From positions 62,001 to 126,000 of the forward strand of contig NZ_KB911592.1 of the NCBI RefSeq assembly GCF_000383615.1: a stretch of DNA of 64,000 nt, in the 5' to 3' direction. Origin of the DNA: Streptomyces canus 299MFChir4.1 (GTDB lineage: Bacteria; Actinomycetota; Actinomycetes; Streptomycetales; Streptomycetaceae). The notes beneath the pieces were generated by a model, which saw only the letters and a list, made by a program, of their open reading frames with translations, was not told the origin of the DNA and did not search any database. This document shows, in pieces, positions 26,965 to 35,847 of the stretch; position 1 is the first letter of the stretch; each line of letters starts with the position of its first letter. Both the position numbers and the translations under genes were made by a program.

Positions 26965-27927
26965 ATGAACACAACGAGGCAGATCGCGCGGCAGCGCAGG
27001 CGCAGACGCAGACTCGTGCTGGGCGCCACGGTGGCCCTGGCCTCCACGGGCGTTCTCGCCTACCTGGTCATGGCGTTGGTCCCCGGCCACAAGGTCGATG
27101 CGGGTCCGGCCGCGGCCACCGCCCTCGTCACCGCTCAGCCGAAAGCCGGCGGCACCGCGGGCACCGCATCTGCGAGCGCGACCCCGAGCCCGTCGGCGAG
27201 CCCGAGCGCGAGCGGCTCCGCCAGTCCGAAGGCCACGACGACCACCAAGGCGGCGAAGCCGTCGCCCAAGGGCACCCAGAAGTCCTCCCGCGGGTCCACC
27301 ACGGCCCCGCCGGCAGGACGGATCCGGCCCAACACCTCGTACCAGGGCGTCGCCACGGCCTACGAGGCCGGTGTCGGGGACGGGGCCTGTCTGTTCGGTC
27401 CGAGCCCGGACATGATGATCGCGGCGATGAACACCACCGACTACGAGACCTCCAGGGCCTGCGGCGCGTACGTGCTGGTCCACGCGGCCAACGGCAAGTC
27501 GATCACGGTACGGATCACCAACGAATGCCCGCTGCCCTGCGCACCCGGGCAGATCGACCTCAGCCAGCAGGCCTTCGCCAAGCTCGCCGACCTCAAGGTC
27601 GGCCGGCTCCCCATCACCTGGAGCCTGGTGAGCCCCAGCTCGATCGGCACCATGTCCATCAGGTACAAGACCGGGTCCAGCGTGTACTGGTGCGGCATCC
27701 AGGTGATCGGTCACCGCAACCCGGTCGCACGGCTGGAGGTCAGCACCGGGAGCGGCTGGCGGCAGTTGCCCCGCACCAGCTTCAACTACTTCATCTCCGC
27801 CGACGGCAGCGGCTGTGGCAAGGCGCTCAGAGTGACCGACATCTACGGGGAACAGCTGACCGTCAGCAGACTGGCAGTGCTGGCGAACGTCGTACAACCC
27901 ACACGGGTCCAGTTCGCCCAGCACTGA
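26965..27927 (+). CDS. Secreted expansin-like protein (EXLX type)
   Basis: 320 residues from ATG 26965. A very basic start (RQIARQRRRRRRLVLGATVA) and a hydrophobic segment form a signal peptide or anchor. A linker of about 65 residues rich in Ala, Ser, Thr and Pro follows. The double-psi beta-barrel domain (about 125-215) shows GVATAYEAGVGDGACLFG, SRACGAYVLVH, VRITNECPLPCAPGQIDLSQ with the conserved Asp of the expansin groove. The C-terminal CBM63-like domain (about 220-318) includes VYWCGIQVIGHRNPVARLEV and NYFISADGSGCGKALRVTDI. Expansins loosen cellulose or peptidoglycan networks without hydrolysis. An intrinsic terminator follows. Confidence 0.87.
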   Translation: MNTTRQIARQRRRRRRLVLGATVALASTGVLAYLVMALVPGHKVDAGPAAATALVTAQPKAGGTAGTASASATPSPSASPSASGSASPKATTTTKAAKPSPKGTQKSSRGSTTAPPAGRIRPNTSYQGVATAYEAGVGDGACLFGPSPDMMIAAMNTTDYETSRACGAYVLVHAANGKSITVRITNECPLPCAPGQIDLSQQAFAKLADLKVGRLPITWSLVSPSSIGTMSIRYKTGSSVYWCGIQVIGHRNPVARLEVSTGSGWRQLPRTSFNYFISADGSGCGKALRVTDIYGEQLTVSRLAVLANVVQPTRVQFAQH

Positions 27928-27977
27928 TCCCGGCGGTCGTCAAAGGGCGCCTGCGCGAGGTGATGTCTTGAGCGGGC

Positions 27978-28009
27978 GGCGGCCGCACAGAGTGCTCTGT
28001 GCGGCCGCC
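27978..28009. terminator. Strong bidirectional terminator
   Basis: GGCGGCCGCACAGAG (27978-27992) and its perfect complement (27995-28009) form a 15-bp stem with a 2-base spacer. It is placed between the convergent expansin and MMPL genes. Confidence 0.85.
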
Positions 28010-28024
28010 TGGACCAACCGCCTT

Positions 28025-30232
28025 TCACACCACCGGTTCGGGCTCGGGTGCGCGCTCGCTGTGTTTCGGTACGGCCTTCTCCAGGCTGGCGCCCTCGACG
28101 TCGAGGTCGGGCAGGAGCCGGTCCAGCCAGGCGGGCAGCCACCAGGCGTGCCGTCCGGCGAGCGCGAGGACGGCCGGGACGAGGGTCATGCGGACGAGGA
28201 AGGCGTCGATCGCCACGCCGATGGCCAGTGCGAAGGCGATGGGCTTGATCAGGGCATCGTCGAGGGGGAAGAACCCGGCGAAGACGGTGAACATGATCAG
28301 GGCGGCCGCCGTGACGACCCGCACGCTGTGCCGGGCGCCCTCGGTCACCGACCGGTCGGCTCGGCCTGTGCGGACCCACTCCTCGCGCATCCCGGCGACG
28401 AGGAACACCTCGTAGTCCATGGCGAGTCCGAAGAGGACGCCGATCAGGATGATCGGCAGGAAGCTGACCACGGGACCGGTGTGGGCGAGGCCGAAGGCGT
28501 CCGCCAACCAGCCCCACTGGAAGACGGCTACGACCGTGCCGAGTGAGGCGGCCACCGACAGCAGGAATCCGACGGCGGCCTTGAGGGGGATGACCAGCGA
28601 GCGGAACACCATGGTCAACAGGATGAGGCTCAGGCCGACGACGATCGCCATGAAGGGCAGCAGGGAGTCGCTGAGCCGGTCGGAGACGTCGATGTTGACG
28701 GCGGTGGTACCGGTGACGGCGATCGAGGCTCCGGTGCTCTCGCGCATCTCGGGGGCCGCGGCACGGATGTCGTGGACGAGCCGGCCGGTGCGGACGTCGT
28801 CGGGGCCGGTCTCGGGGATGACCTGGACCACGGTCAGCGCGGGGTCGTGCGTCGGCTGGGGCGGCAGCACCGCCTCGACTCCCTTCAGGTTCCGCAGCTT
28901 CTGCGCGACTTCGGTCTCCGCCTTCGCGTCAGCCCCCTTGCCGGTCTCGGTCAGCACCATGAGCGGGCCGTTGAAGCCGGGGCCGAACTTGTCGCTCACC
29001 ACGTCGTACGCCTTGCGCTCGGTGGAACTCACCGGCGCCGAGCCGTTGTCCGGCAGGGCGAGGCTCAGCTCGGCCGCCGGGAGGGCGAGTACGGTGAGGA
29101 TGCCCACGACGGCCAGAACGGTCAGCAGAGGCTTGGCGACGGTCGTCCTCATCCAGCGGGCACCCAGGGTGGCCTGTGCGGCGGATGAGCCAGGGTCCGC
29201 GGCTCGCCGCGCCGCCCTGCTGCCGGGCTTGGGCGCCAACCGGGTGCCGGCGAATCCGGCGAGGGCCGGAAGCAGGGTGATCGCGGCCAGGACGGCGACG
29301 AGGACGGCTCCGGCGGCACCGAGGCCCATCGTGGTCAGGAACGGGATGCCGATGACGCCGAGTGCGGCCAGGGCGATGATCACCGTGCTGCCGGCGAAGA
29401 CGACCGCGCTGCCCGCGGTGCCGTTCGCCAGCGCCATGGAGTCCTGCGGGTCGGCGCCACGGGCGAGTTGCTGACGGTGGCGGGAGAGGATGAACAGGAC
29501 GTAGTCGAGCCCCACCGCCAGGCCCAGCATCAGGGCGAGCGTCACGGCCGTGGACGAGATGCTGACCGCCGGGGCGAGGGCGAGCAACCCGGTCAGTCCC
29601 ACCGCCACACCGAGCAGGGCGGGCAGCAGCGACATGCCTGCGGCGAGCAACGAACCGAAGGTGATGACGAGGACGAGGAGGGCGACGCCGACGCCGATGA
29701 TCTCCGACGGGCCGATGTGGACGCCGTTGCTGCCGTACACGCTGCCGCCCACGAAGGTCCTCAGCCCGCCGGCCTCCGCCGCTTCGGCCGCGCGCTCGAC
29801 CGCGTCGAGGGACGCGGCGCGCACCTCGGCCCGTTGTACCGAGTACTGCACCTGCACGATCGCCGTGGTCCGGTCGGCCGAGACGGCACCGGAGGCGTCC
29901 GGGCCCATGACGGCGCTGACCTGGGGTGCCTTCGTGGTCGCCGCCTCGACGCGGGCGATGGCCGCCGTGTAGCGGGCCTCGGTGACGCGGTGGCCCGCGG
30001 GGGCGGTGAAGACGATCTCGGCGGCCGCTCCGGACGCTTCGGGCAGTGTCTTGCCGAGTGTGTCCAGGGCCCGTTGCGACTCGGTCCCCGGCACGGTGAA
30101 ACGGTCGTCGAGCTTGCCGCCGAAGACGCTGACACAGGCGATGAGCGCGGTCAGGATCACGAGCCATATGCCGAGCACCAGCTTGCGGTGACGGTAGGCA
30201 CCGCGGCCCAGCCGATGGAGCAGGACAGCCAT
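28025..30232 (-). CDS. MMPL-family RND transporter
   Basis: 735 residues from ATG 30232; GGGAG lies seven bases upstream, and the frame is open to 30256. Two repeats each have one membrane helix, a periplasmic loop and five or six helices: first core VALLVLVITFGSLLAAGMSL with LALMLGLAVGLDYVLFILSR, second core FRSLVIPLKAAVGFLLSVAA with LFGLAMDYEVFLVAGMREEW and KPIAFALAIGVAIDAFLVR. The Asp-Tyr pairs in both central helices are the proton-relay type of MmpL proteins. Substrates of this class are lipids or hydrophobic drugs. A TetR-type box identical in layout to that of the 38.9-kb TetR gene overlaps its promoter. Confidence 0.93.
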   Translation of the reverse strand: MAVLLHRLGRGAYRHRKLVLGIWLVILTALIACVSVFGGKLDDRFTVPGTESQRALDTLGKTLPEASGAAAEIVFTAPAGHRVTEARYTAAIARVEAATTKAPQVSAVMGPDASGAVSADRTTAIVQVQYSVQRAEVRAASLDAVERAAEAAEAGGLRTFVGGSVYGSNGVHIGPSEIIGVGVALLVLVITFGSLLAAGMSLLPALLGVAVGLTGLLALAPAVSISSTAVTLALMLGLAVGLDYVLFILSRHRQQLARGADPQDSMALANGTAGSAVVFAGSTVIIALAALGVIGIPFLTTMGLGAAGAVLVAVLAAITLLPALAGFAGTRLAPKPGSRAARRAADPGSSAAQATLGARWMRTTVAKPLLTVLAVVGILTVLALPAAELSLALPDNGSAPVSSTERKAYDVVSDKFGPGFNGPLMVLTETGKGADAKAETEVAQKLRNLKGVEAVLPPQPTHDPALTVVQVIPETGPDDVRTGRLVHDIRAAAPEMRESTGASIAVTGTTAVNIDVSDRLSDSLLPFMAIVVGLSLILLTMVFRSLVIPLKAAVGFLLSVAASLGTVVAVFQWGWLADAFGLAHTGPVVSFLPIILIGVLFGLAMDYEVFLVAGMREEWVRTGRADRSVTEGARHSVRVVTAAALIMFTVFAGFFPLDDALIKPIAFALAIGVAIDAFLVRMTLVPAVLALAGRHAWWLPAWLDRLLPDLDVEGASLEKAVPKHSERAPEPEPVV

Positions 30233-30270
30233 GGCGAACTCCCAAAGTCGGTGCACGAAGGTTCGAGCAC

Positions 30271-30305
30271 CGACTTTATCAGTCGCTCAAGTCGACTGAA
30301 CAAGT
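30271..30305. promoter_or_regulatory. TetR operator-like box at the MMPL promoter
   Basis: Read toward the MMPL gene, the box runs ACTTGTTC, two bases, TCGACTT, twelve bases, AAGTCG. A 35-bp box upstream of the TetR gene at 38.9 kb has the same spacing and 24 identical positions. A promoter fits inside it: TTGTTC, 17 bases, GATAAA. It lies 39 bases upstream of the MMPL start. Confidence 0.65.
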
Positions 30306-30328
30306 CACTCGCATGACATACTTCACTC

Positions 30329-30431
30329 CAGAGAGGTCGTGGTGATCGGCACGGGGCGGGCCGGCCTGACGGCGGCGCGGGAACTCGTCGCGGCGGGCAA
30401 GTCCGTGGCCGTCCTGGAGTCCCGCCACCGC
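30329..30431 (+). pseudogene. Flavin amine oxidase N-terminal fragment
   Basis: The plus frame reads SREVVVIGTGRAGLTAARE followed by LVAAGKSVAVLESRHRSS, the GxGxxG Rossmann start of a flavin monoamine oxidase. It breaks off after about 33 residues where the opposite lactone-oxidase gene ends. The third glycine of the motif is intact, but nothing else of the enzyme remains. Confidence 0.6.
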
Positions 30432-30434
30432 TCT

Positions 30435-31778
30435 TCAGTCGCCCAGCACCCGCCGCAGATACGGGTTGCTGAACCGACGGTCGGGGTCCAGTCGGTCGCG
30501 CAGTGCGGTGAACTCGCCGAAGCGCGGGTAGACGTCGGCGAGTTGTCCGGCGTCCCGGGTGTGGAGCTTGCCCCAGTGCGGGCGCCCCTCATGGGCGACG
30601 AAGATGCGCTCCGCTCGCGTGAAGTACCGCTGGTACGGCGCACCCCGGTACACATGCACCGCGATGTAGGCGCTGTCGCGCCCCGAAGCGGTGGAAAGCG
30701 TGATGTCGTCCGCGGGGGTGGTGCGGACCTCGACGGGGAAGCCGACGCGCAGATCGGAGCGTTCCACCATGGACTTGAGCTCGCGGAGCGTGTCGAGGAG
30801 GGCCTCGCGGGGGACGGCGTACTCCATCTCGATCATCCGCACGCGGCGCGGACTGGTGAACACCTTGTAGGGGATGTCGGTGTAGGTCCGGGCCGACAGG
30901 CCCCGGCTGGCGAGCCGCGCGATCGTCGGGACGGCCGCGGGCACGGTCCGGCCCAGCGAACTGAGGGCCTGGAAGACGCCGTTGGAGAGGAACTCGTCGT
31001 CGAACCATTCCCTGATCCGGCCCAGCGGGGCGGGCGGGCCGCCCGTGCGGTTGTTGCGCAGGATGGTGCAGTTGTCGGTGTGCGGGAACCAGTAGAACTC
31101 GAAGTGGTCGTTGGTCGCGTGGAGTTCGTCGAAGGCCGCCGTCACCTCGTCGAACGTCATCGGTTCCTCGCGCGCCGCGAGCAGGAAGAGTGGCTCGACG
31201 GCGAAGGTGAGGGCGCTGACGACGCCCAGGGCGCCGAGTCCGATGCGCGCGGCGGCGAACACGTCCGGGTTCTCGGTCTCGGAACACCTGAGCAGTGACC
31301 CGTCCGCCGTCACCAGCTCCAGGCCGCGGATCTGGGCCGCGATCGCGCCCGAGGCGCGGCCCGTCCCGTGGGTGCCGGTGCTGGTCGCCCCGGACACGGT
31401 CTGTTCCATGATGTCGCCCATGTTCGTGAGCGAGAGGCCTTCCCGGGCCAGCGCCGCGTTCAACGTCTTGAGCCGCGTACCGGCTTCCACGGTGACGGTT
31501 CCGGCCTGCCGGTCGATCGCGCGGATCCCGGTGAGGAGGTCGGGGCGGATCAGCACGCCGTCGGTGGCGGCGACAGCGGCGAAGGAGTGACCGCTGCCCA
31601 CCGCTTTCACCGCGAGGCCGTCCTCGGCCGCCTGCCGCACGACTGCGCGGAGTTCGTCGACCGAGGCGGGCGTGGCGTTCCGGACGGGGCGGGCGGTGAC
31701 GTTGCCGGCCCAGTTGTGCCAGGCGCCCGGCTTCCGGGGCGCTGTGTCCCGTGGGGCGCCGTAGTGGGTCGTTTCCAT
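30435..31778 (-). CDS. FAD-linked sugar-lactone oxidase (D-arabinono-1,4-lactone oxidase family)
   Basis: 447 residues from ATG 31778. VAO/PCMH-type FAD domain with VKAVGSGHSFAAVAATDG (the His is the usual covalent flavin site), EAGTRLKTLNAALAREGLSL and SGATSTGTHGTGRASGAIAA. The C-terminal ALO domain shows EFYWFPHTDNC, HVYRGAPYQRYFTRAE and GRPHWGKLHT. The family oxidises aldonolactones or alditols with oxygen. It is the last gene of an operon after a PLP aldolase/deaminase and an MFS transporter, suggesting import and oxidation of a polyhydroxylated or amino-acid-linked compound. Confidence 0.9.
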   Translation of the reverse strand: METTHYGAPRDTAPRKPGAWHNWAGNVTARPVRNATPASVDELRAVVRQAAEDGLAVKAVGSGHSFAAVAATDGVLIRPDLLTGIRAIDRQAGTVTVEAGTRLKTLNAALAREGLSLTNMGDIMEQTVSGATSTGTHGTGRASGAIAAQIRGLELVTADGSLLRCSETENPDVFAAARIGLGALGVVSALTFAVEPLFLLAAREEPMTFDEVTAAFDELHATNDHFEFYWFPHTDNCTILRNNRTGGPPAPLGRIREWFDDEFLSNGVFQALSSLGRTVPAAVPTIARLASRGLSARTYTDIPYKVFTSPRRVRMIEMEYAVPREALLDTLRELKSMVERSDLRVGFPVEVRTTPADDITLSTASGRDSAYIAVHVYRGAPYQRYFTRAERIFVAHEGRPHWGKLHTRDAGQLADVYPRFGEFTALRDRLDPDRRFSNPYLRRVLGD

Positions 31779-31819
31779 GGCCTTTCCTTTCTTCGCAGGT
31801 GACGTGGGGCTCGGCGCCC

Positions 31820-33091
31820 CTATCGGACGGACCGTACGCGGTAGACGAGCAGGACTCCGACGGCCGAGGTCGCGCCCACGAGGGCGAAGAGGACGGGGTA
31901 GCCGTGGTCGGAGGTGATGATGAGGCTGGCGATCAGTGGGGCCAGGGCGGGCGGGATCACCGAGCCGATGTTCATGATGCCGAGGTCCTGGGCGCGGCTC
32001 TCCGCGTCGGGCAGGACCTGGGTGATCAGGGCCTGGTCGACGGACATGTACGCCCCGAAGCCGGCGCCCATGATCGCCGATGCCACCAGGGTGACGGTGA
32101 GGCTGGGGAGGGCCGCCAGGAGGAAGCCCGCCACCGCCTGGAGCAGAGCCGCCAGCGCGACGAAGATCCGCCGTCTGCCCAGCCGGTCGGAGAGCACGCC
32201 GACGACGGAGGTGGCCAGGACGCCGGCCACGAGATAGGCGACGGTGCACGCCAGAAGGCTGCCCGTCGGGTCGGGGACCTTCAGGTCGTCGGTCAGGAAG
32301 TACAGGGTGTAGCAGACACCGAGCGAGTTCGCCAGGTTGACCAGGAGCCGGCCGCCGAAGGCCCAGGCGAACTCCCGGTTGCGCAGCGCGCTTCCCATCG
32401 AGGCGAGCAGCGCGCGCAGACGCAGCGCAGGCTCCGCGCTGTGGGCGGGATCGCGGTAGCGCGCCAGGAACGGCACCGCGCAGATGATCAGCAGGGCCGC
32501 GACGACGAGGTAGCCGCCGGACGGGGCGAGCCCGAGGGCGGAGACGAGAGCGATGCCGGCCACGACCCCGAGTGCCTGAGGGCCGTAGATCGCGCTGGAG
32601 ACCGTGCCGCGCTGGTTGACGGGCACACGGTCGGCGATCATGGCGGTGAGTCCGGCGGTGGCCGCGCTGAGGCCGAGCATGGCGGCCGCCCAGGCGGCGG
32701 TCACTCCCGCGACGGTTGTCTGCTGTGCGGTCACGGCCAGCCCCGCGGCCAGGGACAGGGATCCGGCCGTGACCCAGAGTCTTCTGCGGCCGAAGCGGCT
32801 GCGGGAGCGGTCGCACAGCGCGCCGCACAGCGGAAGGGCGAGAAGCGCTACGAGTCCGGACACGGCGTTGACGACGGCGAAGTCGTGCACCTTCGCGGAC
32901 GGGTCGATCGCCTCCAACTGCTCGGGCAGCAGCAGTTGGAGCGGGACGAGACTCGCCATCCAGTAGCCGAACCAGATCAGGCCGAAAAGGGTGGTCCAGC
33001 CGCGCGAGACGGGTTCGGTCGGCCCATGGCCGGCGTCCGCCCCTGCGGTGCCGGCCGGCGCGAGGACCGGACGGGGGAACTCTGTGGACAT
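31820..33091 (-). CDS. MFS transporter
   Basis: 423 residues from ATG 33091 with CGGAGG upstream. Twelve hydrophobic helices are visible. The TM2-3 loop CGALCDRSRSRFGRRRLW and the matching second-half loop VGVLSDRLGRRRIFVAL are present, as in sugar/cation symporter-like MFS proteins. It lies 41 bases upstream of the lactone oxidase and 43 bases downstream of the PLP aldolase gene, within the same operon. Confidence 0.9.
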   Translation of the reverse strand: MSTEFPRPVLAPAGTAGADAGHGPTEPVSRGWTTLFGLIWFGYWMASLVPLQLLLPEQLEAIDPSAKVHDFAVVNAVSGLVALLALPLCGALCDRSRSRFGRRRLWVTAGSLSLAAGLAVTAQQTTVAGVTAAWAAAMLGLSAATAGLTAMIADRVPVNQRGTVSSAIYGPQALGVVAGIALVSALGLAPSGGYLVVAALLIICAVPFLARYRDPAHSAEPALRLRALLASMGSALRNREFAWAFGGRLLVNLANSLGVCYTLYFLTDDLKVPDPTGSLLACTVAYLVAGVLATSVVGVLSDRLGRRRIFVALAALLQAVAGFLLAALPSLTVTLVASAIMGAGFGAYMSVDQALITQVLPDAESRAQDLGIMNIGSVIPPALAPLIASLIITSDHGYPVLFALVGATSAVGVLLVYRVRSVR

Positions 33092-33134
33092 CGGGCCTCC
33101 GTGGGGACGGACAGAAGCTTTGGTGGGGGCGCGG

Positions 33135-34388
33135 TCAGAGGAAGGCGTGGCCTTCGCCGCGGTAGGTGGGGACCTGCTCGACGATCTCGGTGCCCGACAC
33201 CAGATGGAGGGTGTTGACGCGTTCGCACAGTTCGCCCGCCTTGGCGTGGCGGAACCACACGTGGTCGCCGAGGCGCAGTTGGTGCGCCGCGGCGCCGAAG
33301 ACCGGCGTCTGGACCTCTCCGGCGCCTTCCCTGGGGTTCATCCGCAGGCCCTGGGGCCAGCTCAGGGTGGGCTGTCGGTCCGGGCCGGGCGGCCCGGAGG
33401 CGATCCAGCCGCCGCCGAGCACAGTGGCGATCCTGGCACTCGGGCGTCGTACGACGGACATGACGAAGTAGGCGGCGGGCCGGGGCCGAAAGCGCCGGTA
33501 GAAGTCGAACAGCCCCGGCCCGTACAGGCCCGACCCTGCGCCGATCTCGGTGATGACGTGTTCGGCGGCGGTCTGCTCGACGGAGCCCGTGCCACCGCCG
33601 TTGACGAACTCCAGGGGGGCGACGGCTTCCACGGCGACGACGGCGGCGGCCCGCCGGTCGGCCAGCTCGTGGGTGGACAGGCGCTGCATGGCGCGGATCG
33701 CGGCTCGTTTGAGGGGGGAGCCGGGCTGGTTGTCACCGAGCCCGGCGATATGGCCCTCGTAGGACATGACCCCGGCCAGGTGGAATCCGGCACGGTCCTG
33801 GATGGCGCGGGCCAGTGCCGCCGCTTGCCGCGGGGAGTGCACCGGGGAGCGGTAGGGGCCCAGGTGGAGGCGGCCGCCGGCCAGTTCCAGGGAGGCGTCC
33901 AGATCGATGCAGACGCGGAGGGCGGGCCGGGAGGTACCCAACACCTCGTCGATGAAGTCCAGTTGCGCGGTGGAGTCGATCATGAGGGTGACGCGGGAGG
34001 CCGCTCGCTCGTCCGCGGCGAGTCGCTTCAGCGCGGTGCGGTCGGTGGTCGGGTAGGCGATGACCACGTCGGGATGGTCCTCGGCCAGCCACAGCGCCTC
34101 GGGCAGGGTGAAGGCGAGAATGCCCCGGTAGCCCTGCTGCTGGACGGCCCGGTGGATCAGCGCGCGGCTGCGGACCGACTTGCTGGCCAGGCGGACGGTC
34201 GCCCGCCCCGCCGTCCGGCGGGCCAGATCCACGGCGTTGGCGTCGAAGGCGTCGAGGTCCACCACGGCGAAGGGCGGATCGAGATGCCCGGTCGCCCTGT
34301 TCAGCTGTGCCATACGGATCTCGGTCGGCCCGGCATCGGCGGTGCGGGTCTTTGTCGCGTCCGGCGGGGACGCCGTGGGTGTGTTCAT
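33135..34388 (-). CDS. PLP-dependent amino acid deaminase/aldolase (alanine-racemase N-fold)
   Basis: 417 residues from ATG 34388; AAGGAAGG lies upstream. Fold type III PLP barrel: PPFAVVDLDAFDANAVDL, then the lysine motif VRLASKSVRSRALI and HLAGVMSYEGHIAG, with the phosphate-binding EFVNGGGTGSVEQ and EIGAGSGLYGPGLFDFY. The C-terminal metal-site region VWFRHAKAGELCERVN resembles D-threonine aldolase-type enzymes. It likely cleaves or deaminates a hydroxy amino acid. It is the first gene of a three-gene operon. A transposon-like hairpin lies only 20 bases upstream of its start, so its original promoter may have been replaced. Confidence 0.87.
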   Translation of the reverse strand: MNTPTASPPDATKTRTADAGPTEIRMAQLNRATGHLDPPFAVVDLDAFDANAVDLARRTAGRATVRLASKSVRSRALIHRAVQQQGYRGILAFTLPEALWLAEDHPDVVIAYPTTDRTALKRLAADERAASRVTLMIDSTAQLDFIDEVLGTSRPALRVCIDLDASLELAGGRLHLGPYRSPVHSPRQAAALARAIQDRAGFHLAGVMSYEGHIAGLGDNQPGSPLKRAAIRAMQRLSTHELADRRAAAVVAVEAVAPLEFVNGGGTGSVEQTAAEHVITEIGAGSGLYGPGLFDFYRRFRPRPAAYFVMSVVRRPSARIATVLGGGWIASGPPGPDRQPTLSWPQGLRMNPREGAGEVQTPVFGAAAHQLRLGDHVWFRHAKAGELCERVNTLHLVSGTEIVEQVPTYRGEGHAFL

Positions 34389-34408
34389 GGGGCCTTCCTT
34401 CGTGGATA

Positions 34409-34428
34409 CCCCGGCCTTCAGGCCGGGG
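34409..34428. repeat. IS200/IS605-like end hairpin (copy 1)
   Basis: CCCCGGCC, loop TTCA, GGCCGGGG, followed by AGGAAACGAAG. It has the same form and direction as the hairpin at the end of the TnpB remnant (copy 2). It has no tnpB of its own and may be the right end of an older, lost element. Confidence 0.45.
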
Positions 34429-34562
34429 AGGAAACGAAGCTCCTGCGGAGCGGGGCAGAGAGGGTCGGTTCGCTGCCGGGACGGCCCGGCGCCCACCGCC
34501 CACCGGCCGACACCCGCCGCTCACACGGAAATTGATGGAGTGTGAGGTATGGCGGAGCTAGG

Positions 34563-34846
34563 GGCGCGAACTCGTCGTGATCGACCGCTTCTTCCCCAGC
34601 TCGAAGCTGTGCGGAAGCTGCGGCACGGTCCGCGGGAAACTGCCGCTGAACGTCCGCGAGTGGTCGTGTGCCTGTGGCGCCGTGCATGACCGCGACATGA
34701 ACGCGGCACGCGACATCCTGGCCGCCCGGCTGGCGGCGTCTGCCTGTGGAGACGGTGTAAGACCTCAACGGGAGTCCTCCCCTACGGGGCGGTCGCCGGT
34801 GAAGCAGGAACCCCAGCGGGCGACCGCTGGAATCTCCCGCCTTTAG
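34563..34846 (+). pseudogene. TnpB (RNA-guided nuclease of IS200/IS605 elements), C-terminal remnant
   Basis: The frame reads GRELVVIDRFFPSSKLCGSC, then GKLPLNVREWSCACGAVHD and RDMNAARDILAARLA. This is the end of TnpB: the zinc ribbon (CGSC and CAC) and the last RuvC aspartate in HDRDMNAARDI. A stop codon precedes GREL, and no upstream TnpB sequence is present, so about three quarters of the protein is gone. It cannot cut DNA. The frame ends in the hairpin that forms the element's right end, where the guide (omega/re) RNA scaffold is normally encoded. Confidence 0.85.
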
Positions 34847-34858
34847 GCAGGGGAGGAA
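34836..34858 (+). repeat. IS200/IS605-like right-end hairpin (copy 2)
   Basis: CCCGCC, loop TTTA, GGC-A-GGG, followed by GAGGAAGTCAAG. It overlaps the TnpB stop codon, as is usual for the right end of these elements. TCAAG after the hairpin is the common cleavage-side sequence in actinobacterial copies. Confidence 0.55.
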
Positions 34859-34963
34859 GTCAAGTACGCACCTCTTCTGGGGAGTTCACATGGCAGGTCG
34901 CGGCAGCGGGGGCCGGGTGGAGCGATGGCGTGCGGAATCGGCCGGACAGGCCGCGGACCCTTC

Positions 34964-35794
34964 TCATCGGTGGGCGTCCGAGTGCGACAGGAGGCGCTCC
35001 CGCTGCCGCAGCCCCCTGGCCTCGGCGACGGGGATGACACGGCGCATCAGCCGGGGGAAGACGCCGGCGATCCGCTGGACGCGGCCCGCGAGGGGCGGGA
35101 AGACCACCTCGACGGGTTTGGTGGCGATGGCGTCGACGACGGCCCGGGCGATCCGCTGCGGTGCGTAGGACTTCTCCGCGAAGGCGATGGCGCAGGACGG
35201 GTCGGCCATCTCCTGCGCGAGCATGCCGGTGCGGGTGGACGGCGGATGGATGAGGGTGAAGTCCAGCGGGCCGTCGCGCTCCTCGATGGCGACGCTGTGG
35301 TGGAAGGCCCGTAGACCGAACTTCGAGGCGCAGTAGGTGGCGTACCCGGGCAGCGGCAGGAACGAGGTCATGCTGCAGACGTTGATGATGTGACCACGGC
35401 CCCGCGCGGTCATCCGCTCCAGCGCCGTGCAGACGCCGGTGATGGTGCCGAGCAGGTTCACCTCGACGATGTCACGGTGCTGCTGCTCGGGCAGGTCACG
35501 CGCGACTCTGGTGTGGGTGATGCCCGCGTTGTTGACGAGTACGTCCACGCCGCCGAAGACGGCTTCCGCCGCCTCGAAGGCCCTGGTCCATCCCGCGGAA
35601 CTGCGGATGTCCAGCATGCAGGCGGCGGCCCGCGGGCCCAGGCTGCGGGCGCGGCTGACGACAGCCACTTCGTCGACGTCGGTCAGCATCACCCGATGGC
35701 CGCGTGCGACGGCGAGCTCCGCGATGGCGGCGCCAATGCCGCCCGCCGCACCGGTCACGAGGACGACCTGCTCCTGCTCGTTCTTCGGGTTCAT
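34964..35794 (-). CDS. Short-chain dehydrogenase/reductase
   Basis: 276 residues from ATG 35794, with GAAGGAG nine bases upstream. Rossmann start VVLVTGAAGGIGAAIAEL (TGxxxGIG), cofactor loop DVDEVAVVSRARS, NNAG in VLVNNAGITHTRV, and catalytic Ser/Tyr/Lys in CSMTSFLPLPGYATYCASKF. The C-terminal PLAGRVQRIAGVFPRLMRRV is as in the long 'classical' SDRs acting on hydroxy-lipids or steroids. It lies 53 bases downstream of the SMP-30 gene on the same strand, probably in one unit. Confidence 0.92.
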   Translation of the reverse strand: MNPKNEQEQVVLVTGAAGGIGAAIAELAVARGHRVMLTDVDEVAVVSRARSLGPRAAACMLDIRSSAGWTRAFEAAEAVFGGVDVLVNNAGITHTRVARDLPEQQHRDIVEVNLLGTITGVCTALERMTARGRGHIINVCSMTSFLPLPGYATYCASKFGLRAFHHSVAIEERDGPLDFTLIHPPSTRTGMLAQEMADPSCAIAFAEKSYAPQRIARAVVDAIATKPVEVVFPPLAGRVQRIAGVFPRLMRRVIPVAEARGLRQRERLLSHSDAHR

Positions 35795-35847
35795 GAACGC
35801 GGACTCCTTCGGTCGCGTGAGGTCGGCTTCGCCGGTCTCCAGGTGGG

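Noticed and set aside
30435..32828. A 797-residue fusion of transporter-like and lactone-oxidase parts
   Set aside because: The first 350 residues are an out-of-frame reading of the MFS gene. The oxidase has its own ATG and ribosome site at 31778.
34563..34846. Active TnpB nuclease
   Set aside because: Only the zinc ribbon and last RuvC motif remain. A stop codon precedes the fragment.
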